Positions 22,176 to 33,340 of a stretch of 64,000 nt of DNA are shown one piece after another. The notes under the pieces were generated by a model. That model made no database searches. It had not been told where the DNA came from and saw only the letters and a list, made by a program, of their open reading frames with translations. Source of the DNA: Nelumbo lutea (taxonomy: Eukaryota; Streptophyta; Magnoliopsida; Proteales; Nelumbonaceae); NCBI GenBank assembly GCA_022828595.1, contig JAKGHH010000003.1, forward strand, positions 102,323,583-102,387,582, read 5' to 3'. The position numbers were made by a program, and so were the translations under genes. The first letter of the stretch is position 1, and the number at the start of each line of letters is the position of its first letter.

Positions 22176-23098
22176 TCAAGTTTTGGAACTGACTTTTGGA
22201 GGTGACGACGACGAACCACTTAAATGATCCTGCACAGAGAAAAAAAACCATAATAGAGATTTTAATCTCACTTCCGCTGACATTAGCAACTGTAAGATTG
22301 ACAGAGAAATTAATGTTTAACAGTTGAAATTGAAATCCTACCGCAACAATTTCACCTAGTTTGTTCTTGTTCTCTATGGTTGTCACCACTCTGGTTTCAA
22401 TGGTTGTCACCACTTTTTCTTCTTTCACCAAAACCTTCTCTTCCAATTTCTTGGATTTCCCTGCACACATCAAACGCAGTCAACCAAGGAAACCAGGCAG
22501 AGTAGCATTTCACTTCACTCTGAATTTTCTGATTGATTGATGGGTTGAAACTGGACTTACGCTTCTCCTCTGTTTCTGTTCTCTTCTCTCCTTCATCAAC
22601 GAAACCTTTCTTGTGTTTAGCTCCTATTCCAGGCATGTCTGGTTCATGGGGTGGCGAGAAGTACACGACTCCTCCTTCGTCACCAACAATGGCGTCGATC
22701 GGATCCTCGTTCTTCCTGGACGAGAAGTAGTGGTCCGGTGAGTCTCGAGAAATCAATCTACCGTGGTGGGCTTCGTTCCCTCCGTCCACCAGCCCCTCCC
22801 CCGTAGCACCCTTTGCTTCCTTCGTCCCCCCATCGTTCGATTCTGTATTCACAACTACGTCTTTCACATCTCCTCCCCCTACCACCTTCTCGCTCTGGAA
22901 TTCTATCTCTGTTGTTGTATTTTTAGGTTCTGGTTGTTGTTGCACTTGCAGAGATGGGCTTTTGGCGACGCCGTCGACGTCGCCTTCAGGGATGGGTTCT
23001 AGACCTTCCTTGCTCCCTTCGACGGCAACGCTTAGTTTCTTGCGACGGCGAACAGTGTTGCCGGCGGCAACGTCATGCTTTGATTTGTTGCAACCCAT
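22176..23098 (-). CDS. Small MGC-start protein, three exons, uncharacterised plant family
   Basis: Exons 23098-22561, 22460-22342 and 22229-22176 join in frame to 236 residues. Donors are GTAAGT and GTAGGA, acceptors TGTGTGCAG and CTGTGCAG. ATG at 23098 is preferred over the one at 23113 because it gives MGCNKSKHDVAAGNTV, a consensus for N-myristoylation (Gly2) with Cys3 for palmitoylation, so the protein probably anchors to membranes. The rest is hydrophilic and likely disordered: a basic RRRKK patch, acidic and Gly-rich stretches, PDHYFSSRKNEDPIDAIV near the middle, a lysine/glutamate-rich region with VVTTIETRVVTTIENKNKLG, and a Ser/Pro tail ending in VSSKT. No enzyme motif. No stop or frameshift. 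Function unknown. Confidence 0.8.
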
Positions 23099-23339
23099 TT
23101 GAAATCCACACAAAAAGAACTGCAGAGCAGAGAAAGAGAGAGAGGGAAGGATTGTGATGGGGCTGCATCGATTGTTTGCTTATTTTTGTTTTCAGAAGGA
23201 TTTGATGGCGTTTGAGTTTTTTCAGTTCTCGAGATTCCGAATTCTTCGATAATTCGGAAGGTTGAGATAACATATTGAGATGGGTGTGTCTATGGGCACA
23301 CGAGGATATGTTTAGGTAATGACAGTTTTGCCAATGGTG

Positions 23340-23600
23340 CAACTACCGCATTTAGAACCGGTTTCCGGGTGGATGGTTCGACCGTCCAATTTGAATAAAT
23401 GACTCGTTCCAACAAAAAATAAAAAAAAATAATTAAAATAAATAACTGTCAAAAACCATTGAATGGGTCAATAATTCAACCGCCTAGGTCAATGGATTGT
23501 TGACCAATTCAATGGTTTTTGGTCAGGGACCGGATTTAAGGTAAAACAGAACTGATTATTTATACAATTTTGGAGCCAAAAGGTCTGACCGTTTAGGTCA
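23340..23600. repeat. Dispersed CCGGTTTTCGGGT / GGTCAATGG repeat
   Basis: It contains ACCGGTTTCCGGGTGGATGG, AAAAACCATTGAATGGGTCA and CAATTCAATGGTTTTTGG. The same blocks recur many times at 56410-57760 and 59090-59570. It is a non-coding dispersed repeat of unknown class. Confidence 0.6.
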
Positions 23601-23801
23601 AAGTGGTTCGAAAACATTGATTAGAACTATCAATAAGTCGAGTCAGGTCAGGTCTAGGTCACGATAGACCCAATCGAGTTTGCAATCGAGACTATCTATC
23701 CAGCCTGACGCTATAAGACCCAATAATAGCTATATTTTTAATATGTAATCAGATTAAATAATTTAAAAATATGCCTATTGATTTGTTAAATTGACACATT
23801 A

Positions 23802-24070
23802 GGCCCGTTTGATTCATAGGAATAGGGGTTCGGAATTGTAATAGAAATTAGAATGAATCATTGTGATTCAACTATTTGGTTGGATGGAATTGAAATCACA
23901 TTTCCATTCCTGGTGGAATGGTATTTCCCTCCCTTCCCATGGAAATGAAATCCCATTCCACCTTATTCTAATTATGATTTTGATTCCTTTCTGAATCAAA
24001 CATACAACCATTCCAATTTTGATTTTAAAGGGCTTTTTATTCCAATTCCAGTTACAAACCAAACAAACCC
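23802..24070. mobile_element. Tourist-like MITE
   Basis: Left end GGCCCGTTTGATTCATAGGAA and right end (reversed) GGGTTTGTTTGGTTTGTAACTGGAA, flanked by TTA on each side. The interior has self-complementary GGAATGG/CCATTCC blocks. 269 bases, no coding content. Confidence 0.65.
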
Positions 24071-24392
24071 TTAAGCATGAGAACATGCTAATATTACAAC
24101 CATATTATAAGAAAAATAGGCTTTTATAAGGGGTATTCACAATTCGATTAGTCAAATTGGTCCTTTATCCTAAACCAAAATCAAACCAAATCAATCAATT
24201 AACCGATTGATTGTTTCAGTTGTTCAGTTTTTCGAAGTTATTATTTATAATAAATAATATATTAAAAATACGTATAGTATCAATTATTTTATAAATACTA
24301 TAAATATTTTATATATAACAACCAAAAGTTATAGCTAGCAACCCAATTATATTCGGGACGCATAATACAGACCTAAATCATATAATAATTAG

Positions 24393-24571
24393 GGAGACCA
24401 AATCTGGTCCTCACAGAGCGCACCTCACAATGACCTCACAAGCACCATCATGAATTGGGAACATCTCCCATGAATAATAGTTCATAAATATAGAAGATGT
24501 TTCTGATACATGATGGGATGCGCCTATGAGGTTAGTGTGACGTGCGCTCTATGAGGAGTAGATCTGGTCTC
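24393..24571. mobile_element. Foldback MITE, copy 1, with 8-base target duplication
   Basis: The two halves are near-inverted copies (GAGACCAAATCTGGTCCTCA against GAGACCAGATCTACTCCTCA reversed) with GAACATCTCCCATGAATAAT at the centre. ATAATTAG flanks both ends exactly (24385-24392, 24572-24579), which fits hAT-type insertion. Two relatives lie at 38843 and 39269. Confidence 0.75.
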
Positions 24572-25510
24572 ATAATTAGTTGGATCAGGCTGTCAGATCT
24601 ACCCAACCTATTGTCAACCCTACAAGGCAACACTCGGTAGTTAATCCGTTTGGTCAACAGTCAGAATTAGAATCAGAATTCAAATGGTATATTCCCTTTA
24701 CTGTTTGGTTCAGAGGAGAACTGAAACCGGTGATTGGAGACGAGCTTGGTGAGTGTAAGCTTGAGACCGATGATTGATTGTTTGCTGGTGTAGAGGAACC
24801 AGAACCTCCATTCTCATTTTCTTGCCTTGTAGGAGAGTTAAGGAACTCGCCGTCTTCTAATATTGGACCTGATTGCACAATCTCCTAATTCCATGCACTC
24901 TTCTCATCAAATACAACATCACAACTTATTAGTAACTTTTTTGTGATAGGGTCATAGAGACTATACCCTTTAGTTTCAGTACTATAGCCAACAAATATGC
25001 ATTTAATACTGTTGTCATCTAACTTCCCTCTCTTTTGAGATGGAACATGCACATGTGCAATCAGGTCCAATATTAGAAGATGGCGAGTTCCTTAACTCTC
25101 CTATAAGGCAAGAAAATGAGAATGGAGGTTCCGGTTCCTCTACACCAGCAAACAGTCAATCACCGGTCTCAAACTCACACTCACCAAGCTCGTCTTCATC
25201 AGAGACACCTCTAAGAAAATGGAAATAATTGCAAGAAATTTATGACAACACAGAACAATGTCAAATTGCCAAGATTGATGAACCAATTGTCTTTGAAGAA
25301 GCCATCAAGTACAAAGAATCCAATCTATCATAGTAGAAAAAGGCATATTGAGATACATCATCATTTCATAAGAGTGGTAGTTGCAAAAGGAGACATCAAG
25401 ATGGAATATTGCAGTACTAATGATCAAGTTGCAAATGTATTCACCAAGCCACTTCCACTGAAGAAATTCATGGACTTAAGAGATCTTTTAGGTGTTGTTA
25501 AATTTCTACA

Positions 25511-25521
25511 TTAAGGGAGGG
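25511..25521 (+). other. Polypurine tract of the copia fragment
   Basis: TTAAGGGAGGG directly precedes the LTR start TGTTAAAGATT. Confidence 0.75.
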
Positions 25522-25753
25522 TGTTAAAGATTAATGTAGAAACTATTTACTGTTGAGTTAGTCAAATAATGACTTAGTTGGGACTGTATTTGTTATTTTT
25601 TAGCAGTCATATCAAGGGTGTTTGGTACTAGAATCTCTGATAGTTTGTTATGTTTTATTGCTATTTAAAGATATGTCATTTCTGCTAATTTCGTTGTTTG
25701 TTACTGTTCTCTTCATTGTGTTAACCATCCTTTATTTTTTAACATTTCCTACA
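25522..25753 (+). repeat. Copia 3' LTR inserted in the F-box gene
   Basis: It starts TGTTAAAGATTAATGTAG after the polypurine tract and ends AACATTTCCTACA, 232 bases. The next base begins F-box coding sequence on the minus strand, so the insertion cut that gene. The other flank is lost, so no target duplication can be tested. Confidence 0.75.
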
Positions 25754-25754
25754 A

Positions 25755-26592
25755 TCAGAAAAACCAGCAGGATTTCTCCGTTGGATTCAATTAAATACTC
25801 TCTGAAACCCTTTGACTAGGTGGATGGGATTGCTCTTTTTGCACTCGAGATTGTAATTGTTCTAGGCCTGGAGCTGAAGTCAATAACTGCTAAGGTTCCC
25901 TGCAAACTCAAGGCATAACACATATCTCCAAATCCAATAGCGTTTGTGAATTGTATGATTCGTGGGTCGACACAGGATGAATTTGGGTCCATCAGTCTGT
26001 ATTCTTCTTGGATGGATTCTCCTCTTGCAGACACATAGAAGATGACGCTTGGATAAGAACCACCACTTAGTTCCATGCAATCACAGTCGACTGTAGTAGT
26101 ATCAGAGAGCACTCTCTTAAACTGGACACCAGAAGAGCCCCGTTCTGAAACTGGAAGTGGGCTATCAAGTGGATTTCCACAATCGTAGATTATGACTGAG
26201 AGGAGAGAGTCTTGAGGCTTGATGGGTCTGGTTATAAGCTTCCCCATGGGAGAATCCATGAGGTGATTCCAGTCCCAACAGAACATACCCTCCCATTTTC
26301 TGCAGGACGTGTTCCATCTGTGGATTGGCTTGTAAAAGTAGAGACTGGTTAGCCTGCCTTCATGGCCGGAAAGAAGGAGCTGTGGCAATTGTCCAGTACT
26401 CGAGCTAATTATACATCTTCTTGATCCTGGTTTCCACAGTTTGGAGACCCTGCTGAAGTTGATGCATTCATGCCTTCCGTGGTCGGAATTGATTTTGTTG
26501 ATTAAGATGTCTATTTGATCAGGGATGTCTGTCCGAGGAGCTTTCCTGTAAAGGGTATTTGGGCTAACCTTCTTCTCCTTTTTCCTTCTCAT
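25755..26592 (-). pseudogene. F-box/DUF295 gene truncated by a copia LTR
   Basis: ATG at 26592 starts MRRKKEKKVSPNTLYRKAPR. A weak F-box-like stretch follows (DIPDQIDILINKINSDHGR..NFSRVSKLW), then DUF295 blocks: TGQLPQLLLSGHEG, SPMGKLITRPIKP, FKRVLSDTTTVDCDC, GSYPSVIFYVSARGESI, FTNAIGFGDMCYALSLQGTL. The open frame ends at TAG 25816-25818 after 258 residues, but family sequence continues in the same frame past the stop (SKGFREYLIESNGEILLVFL). It is cut at about 25755 by the copia LTR, losing the last part of DUF295. Such proteins usually bind SKP1 in SCF ubiquitin ligases. A related stub is at 38312-38448. Confidence 0.8.
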
Positions 26593-27060
26593 TTTTGTTC
26601 CTCCTTGCAGCTGCTTTGCCTTCAGAATTCGTTACTGCATGCAATAAAGCAACAAAATGATCATCAGTCTTCACTTTCGGTTACTCCATTAACAATGAAT
26701 CAGTTCATCTGATTATTAATTAACCAGTTAGAAATAGAATGAATGAATGTAAAATAAAGAGAAACCCACACACACAGAGAGTTAATTATTAAAGAAAGAA
26801 AATGAAAATCTTTTGGAGCTGTTCTGGGGATGAGACAACTCAGAAGACTCCCCAGAAGACAGAAGTACCTGCAGCATGAATTAATGTTGAAATGAAATAA
26901 TATAATATATAGTTCATCACTTGGACGTAGCTTCCAAGTTTCTATGTACAAATCCTAGCTACTGTCTGTCTCCTTGCTCTTCAAGTAAACTTTAATTTAA
27001 TAAAAATAGTAAAATACCAAACAACGGATAAACAAGTTTTCAAATTAAGCTGAAGAATCA
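26593..27060 (-). promoter_or_regulatory. F-box 5' region duplicated at 38.45-38.85 kb
   Basis: The sequence upstream of the ATG resembles 38449-38850 over several blocks in the same order: ATTATTAAAGAAAGAAAA, CATGAATTAATGTTGAAATG, GTAGCTTCCAAGTTTCTAT, TCTTGCTCTTCAAGTAAAC. This marks the two F-box copies as segmental duplicates that include the promoter. No TATA box was identified with confidence. Confidence 0.6.
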
Positions 27061-28058
27061 AATGGGTTGTACTGTCCACACCCAATAATTAAGGTTGGTC
27101 CGCTACCAACCGAATGGTCTGACTGCCAGGTCCAATAGTCACAACTCACAACAACGCATGGGAGTAAAACTAAAACCCTCAAAATTAGCTAAAAGAAATA
27201 TTAAAAAGAATTCACAGGGGGTTGAATAATGAATTTTAATGAAACCCACCCAATTGATTACCACTTTTATGATGTTTGGTTGATTAATTGGTTATAGTTT
27301 TCATCAAAATTCATGAGTGTTTTGATTGGTCAAAGCCTTTTCGGAATCATACATGTATTTCCCGCATCACGGTTTTTTCCAACCTAGGGGTGAATATGGA
27401 TCAGGTTGTTTTGGTTCTAAGACAAAAACCTAGAACCTGCACTGTAGGGGTCGGATCCAGGTTTATGAAACCGGAGCCTACCCTGTCAATATCAGTTTTA
27501 GGGTCAGTTCTGGCATTGGTGGTTCTAGTATTGGTTCCAATGTCTATACATGTAACCTATTCTTTCTTACTTCTAAAAAAAATGGAACTTGCTACTTTAA
27601 AAACTTGATTTTCAATAATAGTATTCAAAGTTTATATTATTGATTAAATTAAGTAAATTAATTTGTAGATTCTCATAATGTGTTAATATATAGTTCAAAA
27701 CTTATTATTTTAATTTATATTTTATAAATATTACATTTTATATTATTTATTATACACATATTAAATTGAAAAAAAAAAGATTAAATCACTTAAGTGACTT
27801 ATTGGCCAATTAAGACTATGGTCTTTATAATCATGAATGCTTAGACTCAAATCTTCAAATCTTGATCAATTTTCAAGGCAGTTTCCACCAAAGTTAACCA
27901 AGGCCAATAGATTAGATAGGGTCAGCTCTAAGCCGGTTCGAGTTGATTCTATTGGGTTCTAGGTAGAACCCACCCATTTATTATCATCTTCATCTAAATA
28001 AATAGCTGTGGGCACATAGGATACAGATATGCAGTCTACAATTTAGAGTTTTCACTAA
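27061..28058. other. No gene seen
   Basis: AT-rich intergenic sequence. TAGGGGTGAATATGGATCAGG at about 27385 resembles the end of the hAT-like MITEs in this window, but no partner end was found. The frame 27288-27608 is unrecognised. Confidence 0.4.
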
Positions 28059-28167
28059 GGCTCAGTCTGGAAAGATTACAAATGCAAATATGTACAACAT
28101 AAATACATATAAAATATAAGGTTTTGTACTCTATATATTTGCATTTTCACTCCTTCCAAACTCAGCC
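28059..28167. mobile_element. Tourist-like MITE, 109 bases
   Basis: Left end GGCTCAGTCTGGAAAGATTA and right end (reversed) GGCTGAGTTTGGAAGGAGTG, with TAA on both sides. Inner ATGCAAATATGTA/TATATATTTGCAT also pair, so nearly the whole unit folds back. Confidence 0.75.
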
Positions 28168-28442
28168 TAAGGAAAAAAAAAAGGTGAAATTAGTGTTCAA
28201 ATACAGTCTTTATACAAGGATATGCTCATAATCGAGTTATGATTTACTGGTCTTTATACATTAAAGTAATTAACAAGTTATATCAATTTTATATCCATTC
28301 ACCTTGAAAGATAGTTAGTTTTCATCAAAAGTCTCGTGATCAATAACTTTCTTTCATCTTTTTGGATTTTAGCATTTCCACCTCCAATATCACTATGTTC
28401 GCATTGCTTTTCCTCTCTGTTTCTTTCTTCTTCTCAGAATAT
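28168..28442. other. No gene seen; left flank of element B
   Basis: AT-rich sequence ending in a pyrimidine-rich stretch just before LTR similarity begins. Confidence 0.4.
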
Positions 28443-29313
28443 CACGGAGACATGTGGGTGTGACCTTGCTTAGCGATGACTCAGCGTGACAGCACAGCAA
28501 GTGTAGCCGCAACTCAGTGGGAAAGGCTCACTGAGTTTAATCTGGCAACTCGCCGAGAGTCGTCTGGCTTGCACCTTCTTCCCAAGGCTGAGGCTCTTCG
28601 AGCTACCTTCAAGCTCGGGGCCCCCTGACTTTTCCTAATGCCCGAGCTCCTCCCAGTGGGTTCTAAGCCATTCCCAAAGAGGAACACCCCGATCCGCCTC
28701 TAGACACCCCGAGGTAGAGACACCTCGGATCAGCGCCGCTGGTGCAGCTCGCCACAGGCAGCTCGGTAGAACTTGCCACAAGCAACTCGCCACTTGCAGG
28801 GTAGCTCGGTACAGGGTAGCTCACAGAAGAGCAGATCGGCCTATCGCAGGAAGATCTCTTGGCTGACAACTATATCTGGCAAACCTGGAGACTGCGACCA
28901 CGTCTTTTGCCAGACGGTGTCGTGCCCACCACCTCTGGAGGATGTCCTACATCTGACAAGTACGTACCCTGCAGTGACGGCCCGGCACGTGCCACCTCAG
29001 CCATGGCTGTAACGGCTTCGGCAGGATGACATTGAAGGTTATACCTACCCTGACAGAGGCAGGTGAGCCTGAATTGGTAGAGTTCTGTTATAAGTAGTCC
29101 CAATCCCAAAGGGCAGATAATCTTTTGACACCCATGCTATCTGCACTCTTAACCCCTTTTTTACTCTTCTTGCATTTTTCACAGAGCTCTAACTTAACCA
29201 TCGGAGTGTTCCCGCCGGGCAAGTCCCCCAGGGATTCCTCGTCTTCTCCATCTTAGGTACCACTTAGGAGCCACGCAACCGCTAGTTAGGAGTGACCGGA
29301 TCGCGCACCATCA
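28443..29313 (+). repeat. 5' LTR of element B
   Basis: It aligns with 37982-38311 from GACA.GTGGGTGTGA onward. It has TATAAGTA near 29089 and ends CGCGCACCATCA just before the primer-binding site. The first bases (TGATGGAGGG..) seen at 37950 are missing. Confidence 0.8.
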
Positions 29314-29314
29314 T

Positions 29315-29333
29315 TTGGCGCCATCTGTGGGAA
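29315..29333 (+). other. Primer-binding site of element B
   Basis: TTGGCGCCATCTGTGGGAA follows the LTR end. Element C has the same site with one difference (GTCTGTGGGAA). Confidence 0.8.
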
Positions 29334-29390
29334 ACGCTTCAAAAAGCCTCCCCTTAGTTTCTGCAACTCCCTTTTTAAGACTTAGCACCC

Positions 29391-31370
29391 ATGGCTTCTT
29401 CAAGCAACGTCGGACGCAGCATGGAGATGGGCATTGTTGAGGAACAACTCCAGGTTCCCGTGGTCTGTATTGGGCAGTTCACTATTCCCATCTCCGCGGA
29501 TGGAGTCTCCAGCCTGAACGTGTCGCAAGTAACGACACCCTTGAGCATCCCCCTACCTTTCTCCGTTGGGACAACCTTCACTAAGCCTTCTATCGTCCCT
29601 CCGACGACAAGCCAGAGCCAGCTCGACAACCTGGTGTAGTCTGTGTGGGCCATGCAAGCCCAGATGCAGCAATTTCAGCAATTCCAGCTCTACCAGCAGC
29701 AGGTGCTGCACCAAGTCTCTCAATATCACTATCAATAGCAGTTCCCTCAATTGCCTCAGCCTCAGCTCCCTCCTCGGCACCCGGCCTCGCGGCAAACTAT
29801 TCCTCGTCGCCAGAATGAGCGCTCTTCTCGCCAAGAAGAGGCTTCCCAGAACCCCCCTAAGAGCCAAGCCTCCTCCCGCTGCAGGAAGGAAAGACCAGCC
29901 ACTTCGGTCTCGTTGCGGGCAGTCAGGTCAAAAGGATCCCAACTTGCCAGGCCTACGTCTCCCCCGCAATCAAAGTTCGAAGCCCCACTTCTAGAGAACC
30001 GGTTCAAGATTTTGGCTGCAGACTCTAAGAAAGACCCCTCCGTCTGTAGCCATCACCAGCGGCCCGAGTCGCTTCCTGCGAAAACTATCCCTGACTATAA
30101 GGAGGCGAGCAGCACCAACGCGGAGCCCACCAAGAAGCAAAGACGTCGCCGTCGAGCTCTCCAAACTGCCACCTACAACCTGCCCGAGCTCAGAGGCAGG
30201 GAAGAGGTAAGCTCGGGTGAAGTAAAAGCTCCTCTCCTTTCTGTTCCATCCCCCTATCTCCCGAACTCCTGGTCATTCCAATGCCCAAGGACTTCAAGCT
30301 CCCCCCTCTCGATAAGTATGACGGGTCGTTCGACCCGAATGATCATGTAGGTGTTTTCCAGTCACAGATGCACCTGGCAAGGGCCAGTGAGTCTTGCATG
30401 TGCATGGCCTTCTCCACCACTTTCAGAGGAGTGGCCTGCACGTGGTATCGAAACCTTGCGCCCGGGTCGATAAGAAGCTGGGCATAGTTCGCGCAAGCCT
30501 TCACGTCTCACTTCGTCACCAGCAAGCGGAGTTCGCGAACTGAGGAAAGCCTTCTCAATATAGTGCAGAGAGAGGGAGAGTCCATTTGGGGCTACATCAA
30601 GCGGTTCAACGATGCATGCATGTAGATACCACGCCTAGACCCCGTAGTGTGCCTTGCAGCAGCCAAGAGGGGTGTGACGCACAAGAAATTCAAGTGGCAC
30701 ATGGTTGTCAACCAGCTGGTGACCATAACTGAATTCCTCAAGCTTGTAGACAGGTTCAAAGCCACGGAAGAGGAGATCAACCAGAAGTGCGTGAGCGCGC
30801 CCGAAAAGAGAAAGAGAGAAGGGAAACTTTCCAGCCAAGGAGACAACCGAAAGAAGGACTTAGCTCGAGGGGCAAAGCCGAGTCAGCCATTCCGAGCCCC
30901 TGTAGCTGACCAAACTGACTACACCCCACTGAATGCTAAACGGGCCAAAATCCTGATGGCAATCAAGGATGCCCCGTACGTGAAGTGGCCACCCTGCCTG
31001 AGGAGGAATCCTACTGAAAGGAATAAAATTTTATATTGCAACTTTCACAGAGACCATGGTCATAGTACCGAGAACTGTAAGAATCTCCGTGACGAGATAG
31101 AGGAACTCATTCGTTGCGGATATCTAAGGAATTTTGTACAGAATAATAGTAATAATAATAAAGCAGGTTGGCAAGGGGAGCATGATAAGGATGCTCCCGA
31201 GTCCAGCAATAGGCCGGCAGAGCAGTCACAGAGGCAGTCCCCGAAAGAGAGGCCAGTTCAGGGCACCATCCACATGATAGTTGGAGGCTCGATCGTTGCA
31301 GGTTGTACCTCAGCGGCAGCTCGGACATCAGTTCGTGAAGCTTCCAGAGAAGAACAGAATCCTCCGAAGT
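29391..31370 (+). pseudogene. Element B gag
   Basis: ATG at 29391 (MASSSNVGRSMEMGIVEEQL) opens a gln/pro-rich N-terminus with in-frame TAG at 29637 and 29736. A basic, disordered stretch (KKQRRRRRALQT) and a frame change near 30250 follow. The gag core is MPKDFKLPPLDKYDGSFDPN, FRGVACTWYRNLAPGSI, TAG at 30485, QREGESIWGYIKRFNDA, TAG at 30623 and FKWHMVVNQLVTITEFLKLV. A zinc-finger-like block YCNFHRDHGHSTENCKNLRD has C..H..H..C rather than a canonical knuckle, as in other Tat-type gags. It would build the virus-like particle; as it stands it cannot be translated whole. Confidence 0.85.
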
Positions 31371-31379
31371 GGCCGAAAA

Positions 31380-31800
31380 TAGAGGAGCCGATCTTCTTCA
31401 CAGAGGACGATGCGCACGGGGTCCACTACCCCCATGATGATGCGCTCGTCATAAAAGTAAGGATCAATGATTTCGAGGTCAGGTGTATCCTCGTTGACTC
31501 AGGTAGCTCGGCGGATATCCTCTTCAAAGCCGCATTCGACCAGCTTCAGCTGCAAGGAAGTGACTTGAGGCCCGCGAACACTCCCTTGGTAGGCTTCAGC
31601 GGAGAAGAATTCAGGCCCCTGGGGAAAATAACAGTACCTGTGGGAAGTCGGCACATGGCCTAGCGTAGTAAGGCTCAACAATGACTTCTTAGTGGTCGCG
31701 ATCCCCTCCCCGTACAATGCTATAATAGGCCAACCAATCACCCATGCCCTACGGGCGGTGCTCTCCACTTATTATTTGGCAATGAAATTCCCTATAGACT
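31380..31800 (+). pseudogene. Element B aspartic protease
   Basis: It shows VRINDFEVRCILVDSGSSAD with the catalytic Asp at 31496-31498, then GFSGEEFRPLGKITVPV. After a frame change near 31650 it continues VVRLNNDFLVVAIPSPYNAI and IGQPITHALRAVLSTYYLAM. The active-site motif is intact but the reading frame is not. Confidence 0.85.
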
Positions 31801-31813
31801 TCGGAGGGGGGTA

Positions 31814-33340
31814 GTGCAGGGCGACCAACTTGAGTCTCGCAAGTGCTATGTCGCCACCCTCAAGGGAAAGACCAAGGTGGTCGACAACCTCGAACTAGAG
31901 CGACCTACGGAAGAAACAATTGCTATTCCAAGTTCAGCAGAAGACCTAGTTCGGACAGTTCAGATCAGTGTTTCAGTCCAGAAACCCCTGCGATTCGAAC
32001 TAGTAAGTTTCCTACTTCAAAACTTAGATGTTTTTGCATGGTCCGCGGCAAAGATGCCCGGCATAGACCCTAATCTCAAAAGTCACAAACTCGATATTGA
32101 TCCTGTAGTTAGGCCCGTTAGACAGAAGAAACGCAACCAAGCCCCAGAGCGATGGAAAGCAGTCAACGAGGAGGTTGGGAAGCTCCTCGTAGCCGACTTC
32201 ATAAGATAAGTCCATTACCCGAGTTGGGTAGCCAACCCCGTTCTGGTAAAGAAGGCTAACGGCAAGTGGTGTATGTGCGTCGTCTACACCAACCTGAACC
32301 GAGCTTGCCCAAAAGACTGCTTCCCCCTTCCCAGAATCAACCGCCTAGTGGACGCGACCTCAGGGCATGAGTTGTTGAGTTTCTTAGATGCCTATTCGGG
32401 CTACAACCAAATCAGGATGGACCCGGCGGACGAAGAGAACACTGCCTTCATAACAGAGTTGGGTTTGTATTGTTACAAGGTTATGCCCTTCGGATTGAAA
32501 AATATTTGGGCAACCTTTCAAAGGCTTGTAATTAAACTATTTGAGCCATTAATTGGCAAAAAAAGTAAAGTGTTATGTAGACGACATGGTCGTCAAAACC
32601 CAATTCTCACGTGAATTAATACAAGACTTACATTTTGTCTTTCAAATTTTGCGACAATTTAACATGAAGTTAAATCCAAACAAGTGTGTCTTCGGTGTTA
32701 CCTCGGGTAAATTCCTGGGGTACATCGTCAATCGGTGCGGCATTGAGGCCAACCCGGATAAGGCTATCCTAGATATGAAACCACCCCAGAAATTGAAGAA
32801 GGTTCAAAGGTTGAATGGTCGCATAGCCGCCCTGAGCCGCTTTATGTCTAAGTCGGCAGACCGCTGCCTGCCTTTCTTTAAGGCGATTAAAAGCAAAGGA
32901 TTTGAGTGGACCCAAGACTGCCAGCTCGTGTTTGACGAGCTCAAGAAATACCTCGCTAGTGTACCAATCTTAACCCGACCCGAAGAGGGCGATGTTTTAG
33001 AGTTGTACCTCTCGGCAAGTGACGAAGTGGTCAACTCGGTACTGATAAAGGAAGTAGATTGGGTCCAACGACCCATCTACTATGTTAGTAAAGTATTGCA
33101 GGGAGCAGAGATGATATACCCAGAGATAGAGAAGCTAGCCTATGCACTGGTCATCGCAACTCGAAAGCTCTGCCCGTACTTCCAAGCTCATATTGTTATC
33201 GTCCTCACCAACAAGATTCTAAGGCAATTCTTACTTAAGCCCGAGGTCTCTGGTCGGCTGACAAAGTGGGCCATTGAGCTCAGCGAGTACAACCTTCAAT
33301 ACAATCCGCGAACTGCTATTAAGGCCCAAGCCTTAGCCCC
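31814..33340 (+). pseudogene. Element B reverse transcriptase and RNase H
   Basis: The segment 31814-32209 gives LQNLDVFAWSAAKMPGIDP and LLVADFIR, then TAA at 32207. The segment 32273-32614 gives TNLNRACPKDCFPLPRINRL, LSFLDAYSGYNQIRMDP and MPFGLKNIWATFQR. A frameshift in the A-run near 32560 moves to CYVDDMVVKTQFS (catalytic YVDD at 32574-32585), LNPNKCVFGVTSGKFLGYIV and SADRCLPFFKAIKSKGFEW. RNase H follows with VLELYLSASDEVVNSVL, RPIYYVSKVLQGAEMIYPEI and LCPYFQAHIVIVLTN. All catalytic landmarks are recognisable; the frame is broken at two points. Confidence 0.9.

Larger units (their letters stand above)
24590..25753. mobile_element. Rearranged Ty1/copia fragment with inverted halves and 3' LTR
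   Basis: The left half (25070-24654) reads on the minus strand: integrase tail AHVHVPSQKRGKLDDNSIKC and IFVGYSTETKGYSLYDP, then SGPILEDGEF. The right half (25055-25514) reads on the plus strand: the same SGPILEDGEFLNSP block again, then a deletion to the RNase H end (HIEIHHHFIRVVVAKGDIKM, DQVANVFTKPLPLKKFMDL), a polypurine tract and the LTR. The shared block forms an inverted repeat of about 140 bases per arm (24735-24878, 25055-25197). Reverse transcriptase and 5' LTR are missing. It interrupts the F-box gene to its right. Confidence 0.75.

Noticed and set aside
23073..23342. Minus-strand frame upstream of the MGC gene
   Set aside because: It overlaps the start and 5' leader of the three-exon gene in another frame and has no domain.
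27385..27600. Possible hAT-like MITE starting TAGGGGTGAATATGG
   Set aside because: No matching terminus or target duplication downstream.
28663..29109. Frames in the 5' LTR of element B
   Set aside because: LTR sequence, no domain, not shared in the 3' LTR.
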